Notes under the pieces: model-generated | What the model saw: only the letters and a program-made list of their open reading frames with translations | Told to the model about the DNA's origin: nothing | Databases searched by the model: none | In this document: in pieces, positions 26,539 through 35,078 of the stretch | Layout: each line of letters opens with the position of its first letter | How positions within the stretch are numbered: the first letter of the stretch is position 1 | Program-made: the position numbers and the translations under genes | Assembly: GCA_947495975.1 (NCBI GenBank) | Contig: CANMBE010000015.1 | Location: 1-59,857, forward strand | Source of the DNA: Ignavibacteria bacterium | Lineage (GTDB): Bacteria > Bacteroidota > Ignavibacteria > Kapaibacteriales > Kapaibacteriaceae | DNA length: 59,857 bases | Direction of reading: 5' to 3'

Positions 26539-27581
26539 CAACAACAACCAGCGAAAGTTTGGGCCGGCTAGCGTGGAGGCGTCTGCGCAAGAACCGAGGC
26601 GCTGTTATCAGTATGATTGTGCTCGCCATTATGATAACGATGGCTCTGGCAGCACCGTTCATAACTCCATTTGACCCCACAACGCAGATTCTGGAGTACA
26701 GCGTTCAGCCCGCAGGCTTCCGTGGTAAGGTTATCTTCAAGCGCAACCTTGCAGATGCAAACACTCCATCAATCTTGGCTGTTTCATCGTACCGAGAAGA
26801 AGGCGATTCTGTTTTCTACACAGATCCTGCCGGCGAGCCATACCGTATTGCACGGTCAACACTCGTTGGCACAGAGCCTCATGAATATTATGCCGAGCCA
26901 CTTTTCCTCTTGGGTACCGATAGGTTTGGCAGAGATCTCTTTACTCGTCTTGTCTTTGGAATGAGAGTCTCGCTCAGTGTTGGTCTGATCTCCCAATCCA
27001 TCGCCCTTGCAATTGGAATATTTCTAGGCGCACTGGCAGGATATTACCGCGGCTGGGTGGACGATGTCATCATGTGGCTCGTCAATGTTGTGTGGTCCTT
27101 TCCAACGATTCTTCTTGTTGTTGCATTTAGTGTGATCCTCGGAAAAGGATATTGGCAAACGTTTGTTGCTATTGGCATTTCGTCGTGGGTAGATATTGCG
27201 CGAATTGTCCGCGGGCAATTCTTTTCCATTCGCGAACAAGAGTATGTGGAGGCCACGCGCGCGCTTGGTTATGGATCCATGCGTACTATTTTTCGGCACA
27301 TGCTACCTAATGCTGCTGGACCGATCATTGTTCTCTCAACGGCTGGTTTTGCAACAGCTATTATCGCTGAAGCATCTCTCAGCTTTATTGGGCTTGGTGT
27401 TCAGCCCCCTACTCCGTCATGGGGTCAAATGATCAAGGACGGATACGGATACATCGCCCTAGGAACCAACTGGGGCATGACGTTATTCCCAAGCCTTGCG
27501 ATGGCCATTGGTGTGCTGGTGCTTAATGTTTTTGGCGATGGCCTGCGAGACGCTTTAGACCCTAAAACCTCGCAACGATGA
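26535..27581 (+). CDS. ABC transporter permease, DppC/OppC type, with enlarged periplasmic loop
   Basis: This is the partner permease of the gene before it. The first membrane helix is at about residues 20-40. The hallmark LGTDRFGRDLFTRLVFGMRVS and the EAA loop QEYVEATRALGYGSMRTIFRH are present, as is IAEASLSFIGLGVQPPTPSWG. At 348 residues it is longer than usual (about 290-300) because roughly 55-60 extra residues lie in the first periplasmic segment between the first helix and GTDRFGRD. Start and stop overlap the neighbours by four bases. Confidence 0.9.
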   Translation: MTTTTSESLGRLAWRRLRKNRGAVISMIVLAIMITMALAAPFITPFDPTTQILEYSVQPAGFRGKVIFKRNLADANTPSILAVSSYREEGDSVFYTDPAGEPYRIARSTLVGTEPHEYYAEPLFLLGTDRFGRDLFTRLVFGMRVSLSVGLISQSIALAIGIFLGALAGYYRGWVDDVIMWLVNVVWSFPTILLVVAFSVILGKGYWQTFVAIGISSWVDIARIVRGQFFSIREQEYVEATRALGYGSMRTIFRHMLPNAAGPIIVLSTAGFATAIIAEASLSFIGLGVQPPTPSWGQMIKDGYGYIALGTNWGMTLFPSLAMAIGVLVLNVFGDGLRDALDPKTSQR

Positions 27582-28639
27582 TAGCCGAAATACTGAAGAG
27601 CAAGCAATTTCCACCAGTGCTACTGCTTTTTGGTGAAGAAGACTTGCTTGTGGAAGAAGACGCACAGCGTTTGTACAACGCCGCCTCAGAGCTCGATACC
27701 ACGGGCATGAACTGCGATGTGCTCGACGGCGAAGGATTATCGCTCGATGCTGTGTTGTCCATTGCGCGATCTTTCCCAATGATGTCAGAGCGGCGCGTTG
27801 TGTGGGTGCGTAGAGCCGACAAGCTTACGGCAACAAAGGGTAAAAAAGGGGCTGATCACTTACAGCAATACCTTGATGCGCCACCAACGTCAACTTTTTT
27901 GTTGTTAACAGGCACGTTAGCGCCAGCACATGGAATTTCTGCTGCGCTCAAGAAAAGTGCAGCAACGGCAAAGCGAAAAATTTCAGCATTGAAGTATCCA
28001 TTCAACGTGTTACTGACGCATGTTCTGTATGGCGAATATCCTCGCATGCGCGAGGCACAGATAGGCACCTGGTTGCGCTCTCGTGCAACACAACTTGGAT
28101 TTACGTTGCCGCAAGAAGCAACACAATTGATCGTTGCAAAGTCAGGCACATCCTTGCGAGACTTATCGATGGAACTTGAGAAGCTTGCAACGTTTCTTGG
28201 GCCGCGCAAGGAAGCCACGCTCGAAGATGTGCATGCAACGGTTGGAAGTTCCCGCGAATTCAGCGTATTTGAACTTCAGGATGCCGTTGGTAATGCGGAC
28301 ACGGCGCGTGCCATGACTATCATGACAAAAATGATGGAGACGGACCGCCAGGAGATGCTCATTATTGCAATGCTCTCAAAATATCTGACGTCGCTATTTA
28401 GACTCATTGATTTGCGAGGCAATACCGATCAATTCGAGATTGCTCGCACCATTGGCGTTCCACAGTTTGCCATCGGAAAAGCCTTTGATGCACTGGACAA
28501 ACTTGGACCCTCGCGCATTGAGCGTGGCCTGGGGCTTTTGCGCTCCACCGAGGCTACATTGAAGTCCACCTCCACAGATCCCATAACCGTGCTACAATTG
28601 ATGTTAGCACGAATGCTTGATTCCTCCCCCGCGAGGTAA
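27578..28639 (+). CDS. holA: DNA polymerase III delta subunit
   Basis: The delta subunit opens the beta clamp in the clamp-loader complex. It is an AAA+-like protein; the N-terminus LLLFGEEDLLVEEDAQRLY and the segment RSFPMMSERRVVWVRRADKL are typical of HolA, as is LRDLSMELEKLATFLG. No functional Walker A is expected or seen. The length of 353 residues is normal. It is coupled by a four-base overlap to the permease gene upstream. Confidence 0.9.
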   Translation: MIAEILKSKQFPPVLLLFGEEDLLVEEDAQRLYNAASELDTTGMNCDVLDGEGLSLDAVLSIARSFPMMSERRVVWVRRADKLTATKGKKGADHLQQYLDAPPTSTFLLLTGTLAPAHGISAALKKSAATAKRKISALKYPFNVLLTHVLYGEYPRMREAQIGTWLRSRATQLGFTLPQEATQLIVAKSGTSLRDLSMELEKLATFLGPRKEATLEDVHATVGSSREFSVFELQDAVGNADTARAMTIMTKMMETDRQEMLIIAMLSKYLTSLFRLIDLRGNTDQFEIARTIGVPQFAIGKAFDALDKLGPSRIERGLGLLRSTEATLKSTSTDPITVLQLMLARMLDSSPAR

Positions 28640-28659
28640 CGCTCGTAACGATAAGGGGC

Positions 28660-28667
28660 TATCTTTG
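28660..28667 (+). promoter_or_regulatory. Bacteroidota-type -7 box before the NTF2-like gene (TATCTTTG)
   Basis: TATCTTTG fits TAnnTTTG and lies seven bases before the ATG at 28,675 in the 35-bp gap after holA. It overlaps the last base of an AAGGGGCT octamer. No clear -33 TTG is at the usual spacing. It may start a separate transcript for the NTF2-like, PHP and ribH genes. Confidence 0.4.
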
Positions 28668-28674
28668 TGACTGC

Positions 28675-29040
28675 ATGGTCAACCATCATATTCGAACAGC
28701 TGAGCAATGTGCTCAGGAGCAGCTAGATGCATATAACGATCGAGACATCGAGCGGTTTGCTAGCGTCTATGCATTCGATGTTCAATTGATTGATCTAGCA
28801 TCCGGAAATACGTTCTGCAACAGTAAAGAAGCGCTAATTGAGCGATATGGGCCCATGTTCGATTCGCATCCAGATCTTCACTGCAAGCTTTTGAACCGAC
28901 TTGTCTGTTCCCCCTTTGTTATTGACGAGGAAGACGTCTCCGGCATTCACGCCGGTATGTCACTCCATGCCATCGCCACCTATGAATGCCACAACGGATT
29001 CATTCAGCGGGCCTGGTTTGTTCGAGAGGAGCCCTCATGA
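28675..29040 (+). CDS. NTF2-like (SnoaL/steroid isomerase fold) protein
   Basis: This 121-residue protein starts with the typical NTF2/SnoaL helix pattern (AQEQLDAYNDRDIERFASVYAFDVQLIDL) and continues with a middle helix (EALIERYGPMFDSHPDLHCKLL) and strands ending in GFIQRAWFVREE. Similar small proteins in Bacteroidota are annotated as steroid delta-isomerase-like, but the fold serves many roles and no substrate can be named. It overlaps the PHP gene by four bases. Confidence 0.75.
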   Translation: MVNHHIRTAEQCAQEQLDAYNDRDIERFASVYAFDVQLIDLASGNTFCNSKEALIERYGPMFDSHPDLHCKLLNRLVCSPFVIDEEDVSGIHAGMSLHAIATYECHNGFIQRAWFVREEPS

Positions 29041-29891
29041 TAGGCAAATCATTGATCGGCGATCTGCATTCTCACACGAATCGCTCGGATGGACTTCTTA
29101 CGCCACTCGAGCTGGTTGTCAAAGCCGAACAAGCAGGGATGACGGCGTTGGCTATCACTGATCACGACAACATGGACGCCATTCGCATCCTGCGTGAAGG
29201 GGGCTATAATGGTCCACTCCACTTGGTTGAAGGAATCGAGATCTCATGCTTTGAGGCCGGACGCGAGGTTCACCTCCTTGCCTATTATCTCGACCCAAAC
29301 AATGAAGAGATTCAGAAGTACGAGTTATTCTTTAGAGGAGATCGGGAACGTCGTGCTCGCGAGATGGTAGATCGCCTTCGCGCGTCTCGTGTGCAGATCT
29401 CATTTGAGGAAGTGGCAGAATCTGCCGGCAAGGCGCCTATCGGACGTCCGCATGTGGCCAATGTACTGGTACATCGTGGCTTCGTTCATTCTATTCAACA
29501 AGCATTTGACATCTACCTCGATATTGGCAAGCCGGCATACGTCTCAAAGAGCCCCTTCTCAGTCTCCGAAGCCACACAAATGGTTCACCGCGCAGGTGGC
29601 ATAACGTCTGTTGCACACCCTGGTCGCCACTATGCCGAGCCGCATACTTTTTTGACTCTGATGGCAACCGGCATAGATGGCATTGAAGTGTATCACCCAT
29701 CTCATTGGTATGTTACTCGTGAATATTATCGGGTGTTGTGCGAGCAACATGGACTGCTTGTTACCGGCGGTTCAGATTATCATGGCTCACGTGATTATGA
29801 CGAACGTAATTTTGGAGCCTTTGGTATCACTGCAGAACATTTAGAATTGATTCAGACGCGGGTTACTCGGTTCCGCATCCAAAACACCTAA
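29037..29891 (+). CDS. PHP-domain phosphoesterase (YciV/RNase AM type)
   Basis: The 284-residue protein has the PHP metal-binding motifs in order: DLHSHTNRSDG near the start, LAITDHDNMDA, EGIEISCFEAGREVHLL, GGITSVAHPGRH, GIEVYHPSH and LLVTGGSDYHG. This layout matches the YciV/TrpH group, which act as 5'-3' exonucleases or 3',5'-nucleotide phosphatases. ATG 29,037 overlaps the stop upstream by four bases and puts DLHSHT close to the N-terminus, so the longer ORF start at 28,986 is not used. It abuts ribH with a one-base overlap. Confidence 0.9.
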   Translation: MIGKSLIGDLHSHTNRSDGLLTPLELVVKAEQAGMTALAITDHDNMDAIRILREGGYNGPLHLVEGIEISCFEAGREVHLLAYYLDPNNEEIQKYELFFRGDRERRAREMVDRLRASRVQISFEEVAESAGKAPIGRPHVANVLVHRGFVHSIQQAFDIYLDIGKPAYVSKSPFSVSEATQMVHRAGGITSVAHPGRHYAEPHTFLTLMATGIDGIEVYHPSHWYVTREYYRVLCEQHGLLVTGGSDYHGSRDYDERNFGAFGITAEHLELIQTRVTRFRIQNT

Positions 29892-30388
29892 TGGCTCAAA
29901 GCTCAACATCACTGCCTTTGGCTGATGCGATTCCCGATGGCACTGGACTCCGCTTTGGTATTGTTGCTGCCCAGTGGCACAGCGAGATTGTTGACGTGCT
30001 CTTGGAAGGGGCTCTTCACACGCTAACGTCTGCGGGTGTTGCCAATGATGACATTGTTGTTGTTCGCTGTCCGGGCAGCTTTGAAATTCCTGTCTGTGCA
30101 AAAGTGATGGCCACCACTCAAGATGTGCGCGCGATTATTGCGCTTGGTGTTGTAGTGCGAGGCGAGACAGCACACTTTGAATATGTTTCATCGCCTGTAG
30201 CTCACGGCTTAATGAGTGTCTCTATCGAAACTGGTATCCCCTGCCTTTTTGGAGTGCTTACAACTGAAGATGTGCCCCAGGCCCTTGCACGTGCTGGTGG
30301 AATTCATGGCAATAAAGGAGCCGAAGCAGCGCACGGTGCCCTCACAATGGCAAGGGTCGTAAAACACTTGCGTGAGCAAAAACCCTAA
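29891..30388 (+). CDS. ribH: 6,7-dimethyl-8-ribityllumazine synthase
   Basis: This enzyme catalyses the penultimate step of riboflavin synthesis and forms pentameric or icosahedral shells. Motifs include FGIVAAQWHSEIVD, CPGSFEIPVCAKVMA, and IALGVVVRGETAHFEYVSSPVAHGL with the active-site His. The length of 165 residues is normal. The ATG overlaps the preceding TAA by one base, so it belongs to the murI-holA-PHP transcription unit. No other rib gene is nearby. Confidence 0.94.
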   Translation: MAQSSTSLPLADAIPDGTGLRFGIVAAQWHSEIVDVLLEGALHTLTSAGVANDDIVVVRCPGSFEIPVCAKVMATTQDVRAIIALGVVVRGETAHFEYVSSPVAHGLMSVSIETGIPCLFGVLTTEDVPQALARAGGIHGNKGAEAAHGALTMARVVKHLREQKP

Positions 30389-30449
30389 AACCGCCACTGC
30401 CCCGTTCCTACACCAGTCCTAACGATCGTCTCACTCCCGGCACGTTCTT

Positions 30450-32687
30450 ATGCGCCTCATAATCTGCCTTGTGGTACTCTGCCTTATTGGGTGCATTGCT
30501 GCAACAGCTCAGTCCATTCAGTTATCGAACTGGACAACCATGTCTTCCCTAAGAACGGTGCGAAGCGCAGACCTTGATCAATCTGGCCGTATCTGGGCTG
30601 CTACATCGGGCGGCGTTATCGTTGTCAATCGCAGTAGTGGGAAAGTTGACGAATACCGAAATGTACGCGCACTACAAACACTTGACTGTACTGCATTGAT
30701 TTGCGATCGTACTCGTGGAATGACGTTTGTTGGTCAGAGCGATGGCGCGCTTGATATTGCGGATTCGAGCGGAACATGGACAAATGTTTCTGATATCCGC
30801 AGGGCAACACAATACACCCGTCGTCGCATCAATGACTTTACATTACGTGGTGACACTCTTTTTGTAGCCACTGACTTTGGCATAGTCCTCTATAACACAA
30901 AAAACAGCACGTTCATTGAGACAATTGACCGAATTGGTTCACTGCAAGAAAGAACCAAGGTAAGTGGACTCTGCATACTTCGCGATACTCTATGGGCATC
31001 TACTGATTCTGGTGTTGCGGTTGCGCCACTTCGAGTTGGCACACTACGCTTGCCAAGTGTCTGGACAATTCGCGACACGTCTTCCGGACTTTCGGTATTG
31101 AAGATTAATTCCATTAGCGCTAATGACACAACCGTTGCAGTAAGCTCAGACTACGCTGCGTATGTGTGGGCCAATGGTCGGTTTGAGCTGCGCATCGGAA
31201 CCAATCAGGCCATCACCGGACTTAGCCTTTCCAATGGAAGACTGGCAATCAACACAGCAACCGAGATTCGCACAATGGATGGCCCCCTATCAACCACATG
31301 GCCAGGTGAACTCATTGGTCACGCATGGCCAAAGACGTCAACGGAAGATCTGCTCATCGCTTTTGTCCGCGATAAAGCGTTAGCATACATCGACGGCGAC
31401 AGCGCAAGACCTGTTGTAGTGAACTCACCTATCTCTAATCAGTTCGCTCACATGAGCGTTGATACACGCGGTGGTGTATGGGTTGCAACTGATGTAGACC
31501 CTCCGCGCACGGGCCAAGGTGTAAGCTACTTTGATGGTACGTTGTGGAACAACATCACATCTACGAACCAACCGCAACTTGGATCAAATGCGTGTTATCG
31601 AGTGTCTTCGTTGTCTGACGGCACTACGTGGATTGGCACATGGGGTGGTGGAGCGCTTAGATGTCTGCCAACCGATACGGGCATAGTGTATACAAAGTTC
31701 AATCAGTTGAATTCTTCATTGGCAGGAATTTCTGTGGACCCTGCATACGTACTTGTTGCTGAAGTAGCACTTGATAGATATGGTCGCACGTGGATGCTCA
31801 ATGAGCAAACCGTTGATCGAGTAGTGTCTCAATTAGACAATGGTGTCTGGAAATTCTCTTCGAATTGCAGTGATCCACGGAGCAACATCTTTCGGACAAT
31901 TGCCGTTGACAATAACGGTACGGTATGGGCAGGTAGCCCCTCAGGTAGCGGCGTACTGGCCTTTAATGACCGCAACTCACCTGACGCTGACGATGACCTT
32001 TGCAATGTGGTTCGCACAAGCAACACTCAATTGCCTGACAACGTAGTGAGCTGCATACGTGCCGATCGTAGTGGAGCAATCTGGATTGGAACTGCCAAAG
32101 GTGTGGCCGTGATTTCTTCTCCTAGCACCCTCTCAAACACAAGCGTGCCATATGTTCGCCGCATTTCTTCGCTCTCCACTACAGTTGTGAATGACATTTA
32201 CGTTGATGCGCTTAATTATAAATGGATTGCAACAACTGGTGGTGTGTTTGTACTCAATGAAGACGGCACTGAGGTGATTGCGGCAATTACCAAGTCTAAC
32301 ACTCCACTATTGGACGACAACGTACGGACCGTTGCCGTTGATGCGTTATCGGGCCTTGCATACTTTGGAACGACCAATGGCTGCAGTGTTGCTCAGACGT
32401 CTTCACTGCGTCCGCTCGATGCATTTGCAATTCGTTGTTATCCTCAGCCCTTCAAACCAACAGTTGATGGCCAGGTAGTTATTGATGGACTCGCCCCTGA
32501 TGCAGACATCCGTATCATGACTGTTGGCGGCATCCTCGTCTACGCACTACAGGCACGCGGCCGGCAAGCGATATGGGATGGCCATGACGTTAACGGAACC
32601 CTTGTACCTCCTGGGGTATATGTGGTAAGCGCCACGAGCGCAAGCACCAACTCTTCTGCCGCAGGCAAAATTGCGATTATACGTTAG
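30450..32687 (+). CDS. PorZ-like two-component-propeller protein with T9SS sorting domain
   Basis: This 745-residue exported protein has a signal peptide ending near AATAQS. It carries repeated beta-propeller blades of the two-component-regulator (Reg_prop) kind (GRIWAATSGGVIVVNR, GDTLFVATDFGIVLYN, GGVWVATDVDPP, GAIWIGTAKGVAVIS, YKWIATTGGVFVLN). The last 90 residues form a FlgD-like T9SS type A sorting domain (CYPQPFKPTVDG, VGGILVYALQ, GTLVPPGVYVVSA). Length, two propellers and the tail match PorZ, the surface part of the T9SS attachment complex in Porphyromonas. Assignment to PorZ rather than another propeller cargo is likely but not proven. Confidence 0.7.
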   Translation: MRLIICLVVLCLIGCIAATAQSIQLSNWTTMSSLRTVRSADLDQSGRIWAATSGGVIVVNRSSGKVDEYRNVRALQTLDCTALICDRTRGMTFVGQSDGALDIADSSGTWTNVSDIRRATQYTRRRINDFTLRGDTLFVATDFGIVLYNTKNSTFIETIDRIGSLQERTKVSGLCILRDTLWASTDSGVAVAPLRVGTLRLPSVWTIRDTSSGLSVLKINSISANDTTVAVSSDYAAYVWANGRFELRIGTNQAITGLSLSNGRLAINTATEIRTMDGPLSTTWPGELIGHAWPKTSTEDLLIAFVRDKALAYIDGDSARPVVVNSPISNQFAHMSVDTRGGVWVATDVDPPRTGQGVSYFDGTLWNNITSTNQPQLGSNACYRVSSLSDGTTWIGTWGGGALRCLPTDTGIVYTKFNQLNSSLAGISVDPAYVLVAEVALDRYGRTWMLNEQTVDRVVSQLDNGVWKFSSNCSDPRSNIFRTIAVDNNGTVWAGSPSGSGVLAFNDRNSPDADDDLCNVVRTSNTQLPDNVVSCIRADRSGAIWIGTAKGVAVISSPSTLSNTSVPYVRRISSLSTTVVNDIYVDALNYKWIATTGGVFVLNEDGTEVIAAITKSNTPLLDDNVRTVAVDALSGLAYFGTTNGCSVAQTSSLRPLDAFAIRCYPQPFKPTVDGQVVIDGLAPDADIRIMTVGGILVYALQARGRQAIWDGHDVNGTLVPPGVYVVSATSASTNSSAAGKIAIIR

Positions 32688-32831
32688 CAAGAAACGTCGT
32701 GAAGGGTTCATCAAATAACCATTACATAAACCGACTTTGTTATCTGCCAATGAATTGGTATCATCGTTGGCATGGGTGTAACGAGCACAATCAAATGCCA
32801 CACTTTAATTTTTTACTTTCGGAGATGTATC

Positions 32832-33215
32832 TTGAGACGTTCATTATCTGCTGTTTTCGTGTTATTGATTCCAGCTATTTTGTTGTTAGTTACAGGCTGC
32901 GCCACAGTTTTTAAGGGAAAAACTCAAAGCATAGAGGTTGCTTCTAATCCGCCGGGCGCAGACGTTTTTATAAATGGGCAGCTTATGGGTACAACGCCTG
33001 CCACTATTAAGGTAAACGGTACTGTACATCAGTCGCTTGAATTTAGAAAAGATGGCTATCAGTCTCGTGCAGTAATGGTGACAAGCTCAATTGGTGGAGG
33101 ATGGCTTGTTCTAGACATTATTTTCGGTTTAGTTCCTGTTATCGTTGATGCCGCAACTGGAAACTGGAATTCACTTGATGAGAATAGAGTAAATACAACA
33201 CTTGAGAAGAAATAA
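32832..33215 (+). CDS. PEGA-domain lipoprotein
   Basis: This small lipoprotein has a signal peptide ending in the lipobox LLVTGC. It is followed by a PEGA-type domain (IEVASNPPGADVFINGQLMGTTPATIKV) and a hydrophobic C-terminal segment (GGGWLVLDIIFGLVPVIVDAATG). I chose TTG 32,832 because GGAG lies 7 bases upstream and the signal peptide then begins LRRSLSAVF; an in-frame ATG at 32,772 would add 20 unlikely residues. Such proteins are common in Gram-negatives and have no known reaction. It is the only gene between the PorZ-like gene and tRNA-Leu. Confidence 0.75.
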   Translation: MRRSLSAVFVLLIPAILLLVTGCATVFKGKTQSIEVASNPPGADVFINGQLMGTTPATIKVNGTVHQSLEFRKDGYQSRAVMVTSSIGGGWLVLDIIFGLVPVIVDAATGNWNSLDENRVNTTLEKK

Positions 33216-33281
33216 TGTAGAATGAGGGAGTAGCTCCAGTTGCGCAACCTCCGTCAATCTCATTTGCATCGTTATAAAACA

Positions 33282-33316
33282 AAAGCGGTTACGAGAGTTT
33301 ATCTCGTAACCGCTTT
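33282..33316 (-). terminator. Strong intrinsic terminator after tRNA-Leu
   Basis: A perfect 15-bp stem with a 5-base loop is followed on the minus strand by TTTTGTTTTAT. It sits directly downstream of tRNA-Leu (minus). On the plus strand it could also stop transcripts from the PEGA lipoprotein gene. Confidence 0.9.
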
Positions 33317-33323
33317 CTACTTG

Positions 33324-33406
33324 TGCGGAAGAGGGGACTTGAACCCCTATGCCCTTTCGAGCGCCACTCCCTCAAAGTGGTGCGTCTGCCATTTCGCCAC
33401 TTCCGC
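33324..33406 (-). tRNA. tRNA-Leu (GAG)
   Basis: This is a class II tRNA of 83 bases on the minus strand. The acceptor stem GCGGAAG pairs with CTTCCGC, with A as discriminator. The anticodon stem CCACT/AGTGG holds loop TTGAGGG, giving anticodon GAG. The long variable arm and the T arm (AGGGG TTCAAGT CCCCT) are present. No CCA is encoded. It is flanked by a consensus promoter and a strong terminator, so it is transcribed alone. Confidence 0.96.
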
Positions 33407-33415
33407 AGAGGGTCA

Positions 33416-33446
33416 CAAAAGTAGGAAACCTTGCCATGACGGCAAA
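33416..33446 (-). promoter_or_regulatory. Consensus Bacteroidota promoter of tRNA-Leu
   Basis: On the minus strand TTTG (33,446-33,443) is followed after 19 bases by TACTTTTG (33,423-33,416), an exact TTTG-N19-TAnnTTTG match. The -7 box ends nine bases before the tRNA 5' end. This is the best evidence in the window for the Bacteroidota sigma-factor specificity. Confidence 0.8.
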
Positions 33447-33447
33447 A

Positions 33448-35016
33448 TCAGCGGCCTGCTTTGCCGTGCAGCTGAGCGATGATATCTCGGGCTGCTCTTG
33501 CTCCCTGCTCAGTTGCATTTTCTATTGCAGGAGCGCAGTCATTGTCAGTGCCAGCAAAACGTAGGCGTGTAGTTGGTACGCTTGCTTGCTGCGCTGGACC
33601 GTTGTGTGAGCCAACAGTTGGAACAACAACGCCATGTCCCCACCCCCAACAATGCACCTCAATGATGGACTCTCGTTGCTCATCGGTGAGAAACGCTGCG
33701 TACTTCTCAACGGTTGCAGCTGCAAACGCAGCAAAGCTTTCGGAACTCTGCAGCATACTTCGTTGAGACAATTGCAGCGGTACGTAGAGAGAAACAATAT
33801 TGACGTTTGATGCTGATTGAATGCTCATCGGGTCAATGATGTCCGTGTATGTTTCTTCACTGCGCAGATCCCACGTGTCATACGCATCACCACTCGTTAG
33901 TGCAACGAGAGAGCGAATCTGAATAGTAACATAGGGGGCGTATGTGAGCTGACTCAATGCCTTGAGCCGGTTAACACTTGGACGTGCCAGAAGTCTCGGT
34001 AGCTGATATTTTGGTACAGCAATAATTCCATAGCGCGCTACATGTCTCGTTACGGAACCATCGGCCTCAACTGCATCTACTTCCACGCTTGTTTCGGTTT
34101 CATTGATTCGTGCCACAAGAGATGACGGATGAATATTCGTTAGCTGCCTTGCAACACCATCAGTTAATCGCGATGTACCGCCCGCAAAACTATACCGTGG
34201 GTAGCCCAAAGGCGTACCAAATTCAGACTGGTAGAAGTTGAGCAAACAATATGCATTTGTCTGCCGAGAGGCTGCTCCCATCGAAGACCGACTATATGCG
34301 TTGAGAACTTTATCAAGTGTTGCCGAGCCAAACTGTTTGGCGTAATCAGCAGATGACACTGCGTCAAGCTCTCGGTTTTTCGATGAAAGTGTTTGTGCCA
34401 ACGGATACGTTGGAAGATCGTCTGACATGGCAAGAAGCCGGTCTCGAAATCGCTGCATTCCCTGCCGGTCATCTTCATTCTTCACAACTGCACGCAGTGT
34501 GTTGTCTGACCAGAGGTCTCGCACACGTTCGCCACTGGCGAGAATGTGCACATCATCTGGACACTGAACAGACTCAATCTTTGCAGCGCGCATGAGGAGT
34601 TCAATTTCTTCTGTCTTGCTTACGAAATACACGCTTCCAAGCGGAACAGAAACTCCATTCATGGTTTCGCTAACCGCGCTGCCTCCAAGACGATGCTCTG
34701 CCTCGAGCAGCACCGAATTTATTCCATTCAATTGCAACACAAGAGCAGCCGTTAACCCCGAAATGCCACCACCCACCACAATCACATCGTGTTGAGTTGT
34801 TGTGCGTGCAATGGGAAGGGGCTTACCATCACGCAGATATTCGTGTGCAACACGAAACTGTGGAGTGCCTGTGCGCGGTCGTAAGGCGTCGGCAATCTTT
34901 TGAAGCTTGGTGTCTTCCGCACCAGAGCGCTTCTTGTCACAGCCCGGGAGCGGTGCTAAGAACACCGCACCAGAGCCCAGTATGATCGTGTAAAGAAAGT
35001 CTCTGCGTGAATTCAC
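33448..35016 (-). CDS. Tat-exported lipoprotein flavin oxidase (amine oxidase family)
   Basis: The FAD-dependent oxidoreductase is of the monoamine oxidase/phytoene desaturase superfamily, 522 residues. The N-terminus has a Tat-like SRRDFL motif and a lipobox LPGC (Cys26), so the protein is probably exported folded with FAD and lipid-anchored. The dinucleotide-binding motif is VIVVGGGISGLTAAL (Gly82-Gly87), followed by LLEAEHRLGGSA; the C-terminal FAD motif is LRFAGTDND, further on AIENATEQGARAA. It is the last gene of the cluster with DUF1501 and DUF1800. The substrate is unknown. Confidence 0.85.
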   Translation of the reverse strand: MNSRRDFLYTIILGSGAVFLAPLPGCDKKRSGAEDTKLQKIADALRPRTGTPQFRVAHEYLRDGKPLPIARTTTQHDVIVVGGGISGLTAALVLQLNGINSVLLEAEHRLGGSAVSETMNGVSVPLGSVYFVSKTEEIELLMRAAKIESVQCPDDVHILASGERVRDLWSDNTLRAVVKNEDDRQGMQRFRDRLLAMSDDLPTYPLAQTLSSKNRELDAVSSADYAKQFGSATLDKVLNAYSRSSMGAASRQTNAYCLLNFYQSEFGTPLGYPRYSFAGGTSRLTDGVARQLTNIHPSSLVARINETETSVEVDAVEADGSVTRHVARYGIIAVPKYQLPRLLARPSVNRLKALSQLTYAPYVTIQIRSLVALTSGDAYDTWDLRSEETYTDIIDPMSIQSASNVNIVSLYVPLQLSQRSMLQSSESFAAFAAATVEKYAAFLTDEQRESIIEVHCWGWGHGVVVPTVGSHNGPAQQASVPTTRLRFAGTDNDCAPAIENATEQGARAARDIIAQLHGKAGR

Positions 35017-35049
35017 TATGCCGTAATGTACGAGGTTGTGTTCGTAACT

Positions 35050-35078
35050 CTATCGTACCACGGTTAGTGGTACGATAG
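35050..35078. repeat. 12-bp perfect inverted repeat over the DUF1501 stop codon
   Basis: CTATCGTACCAC and GTGGTACGATAG flank the loop GGTTA. The left arm contains the stop codon of the DUF1501 gene (minus strand), the right arm its last codons. No T run follows on either strand, so it is not a typical intrinsic terminator; mRNA stabilisation or processing between the DUF1501 and oxidase cistrons is possible. Confidence 0.6.

Noticed and set aside
35050-35078. Inverted repeat as rho-independent terminator
   Set aside because: No T run follows the stem on either strand.
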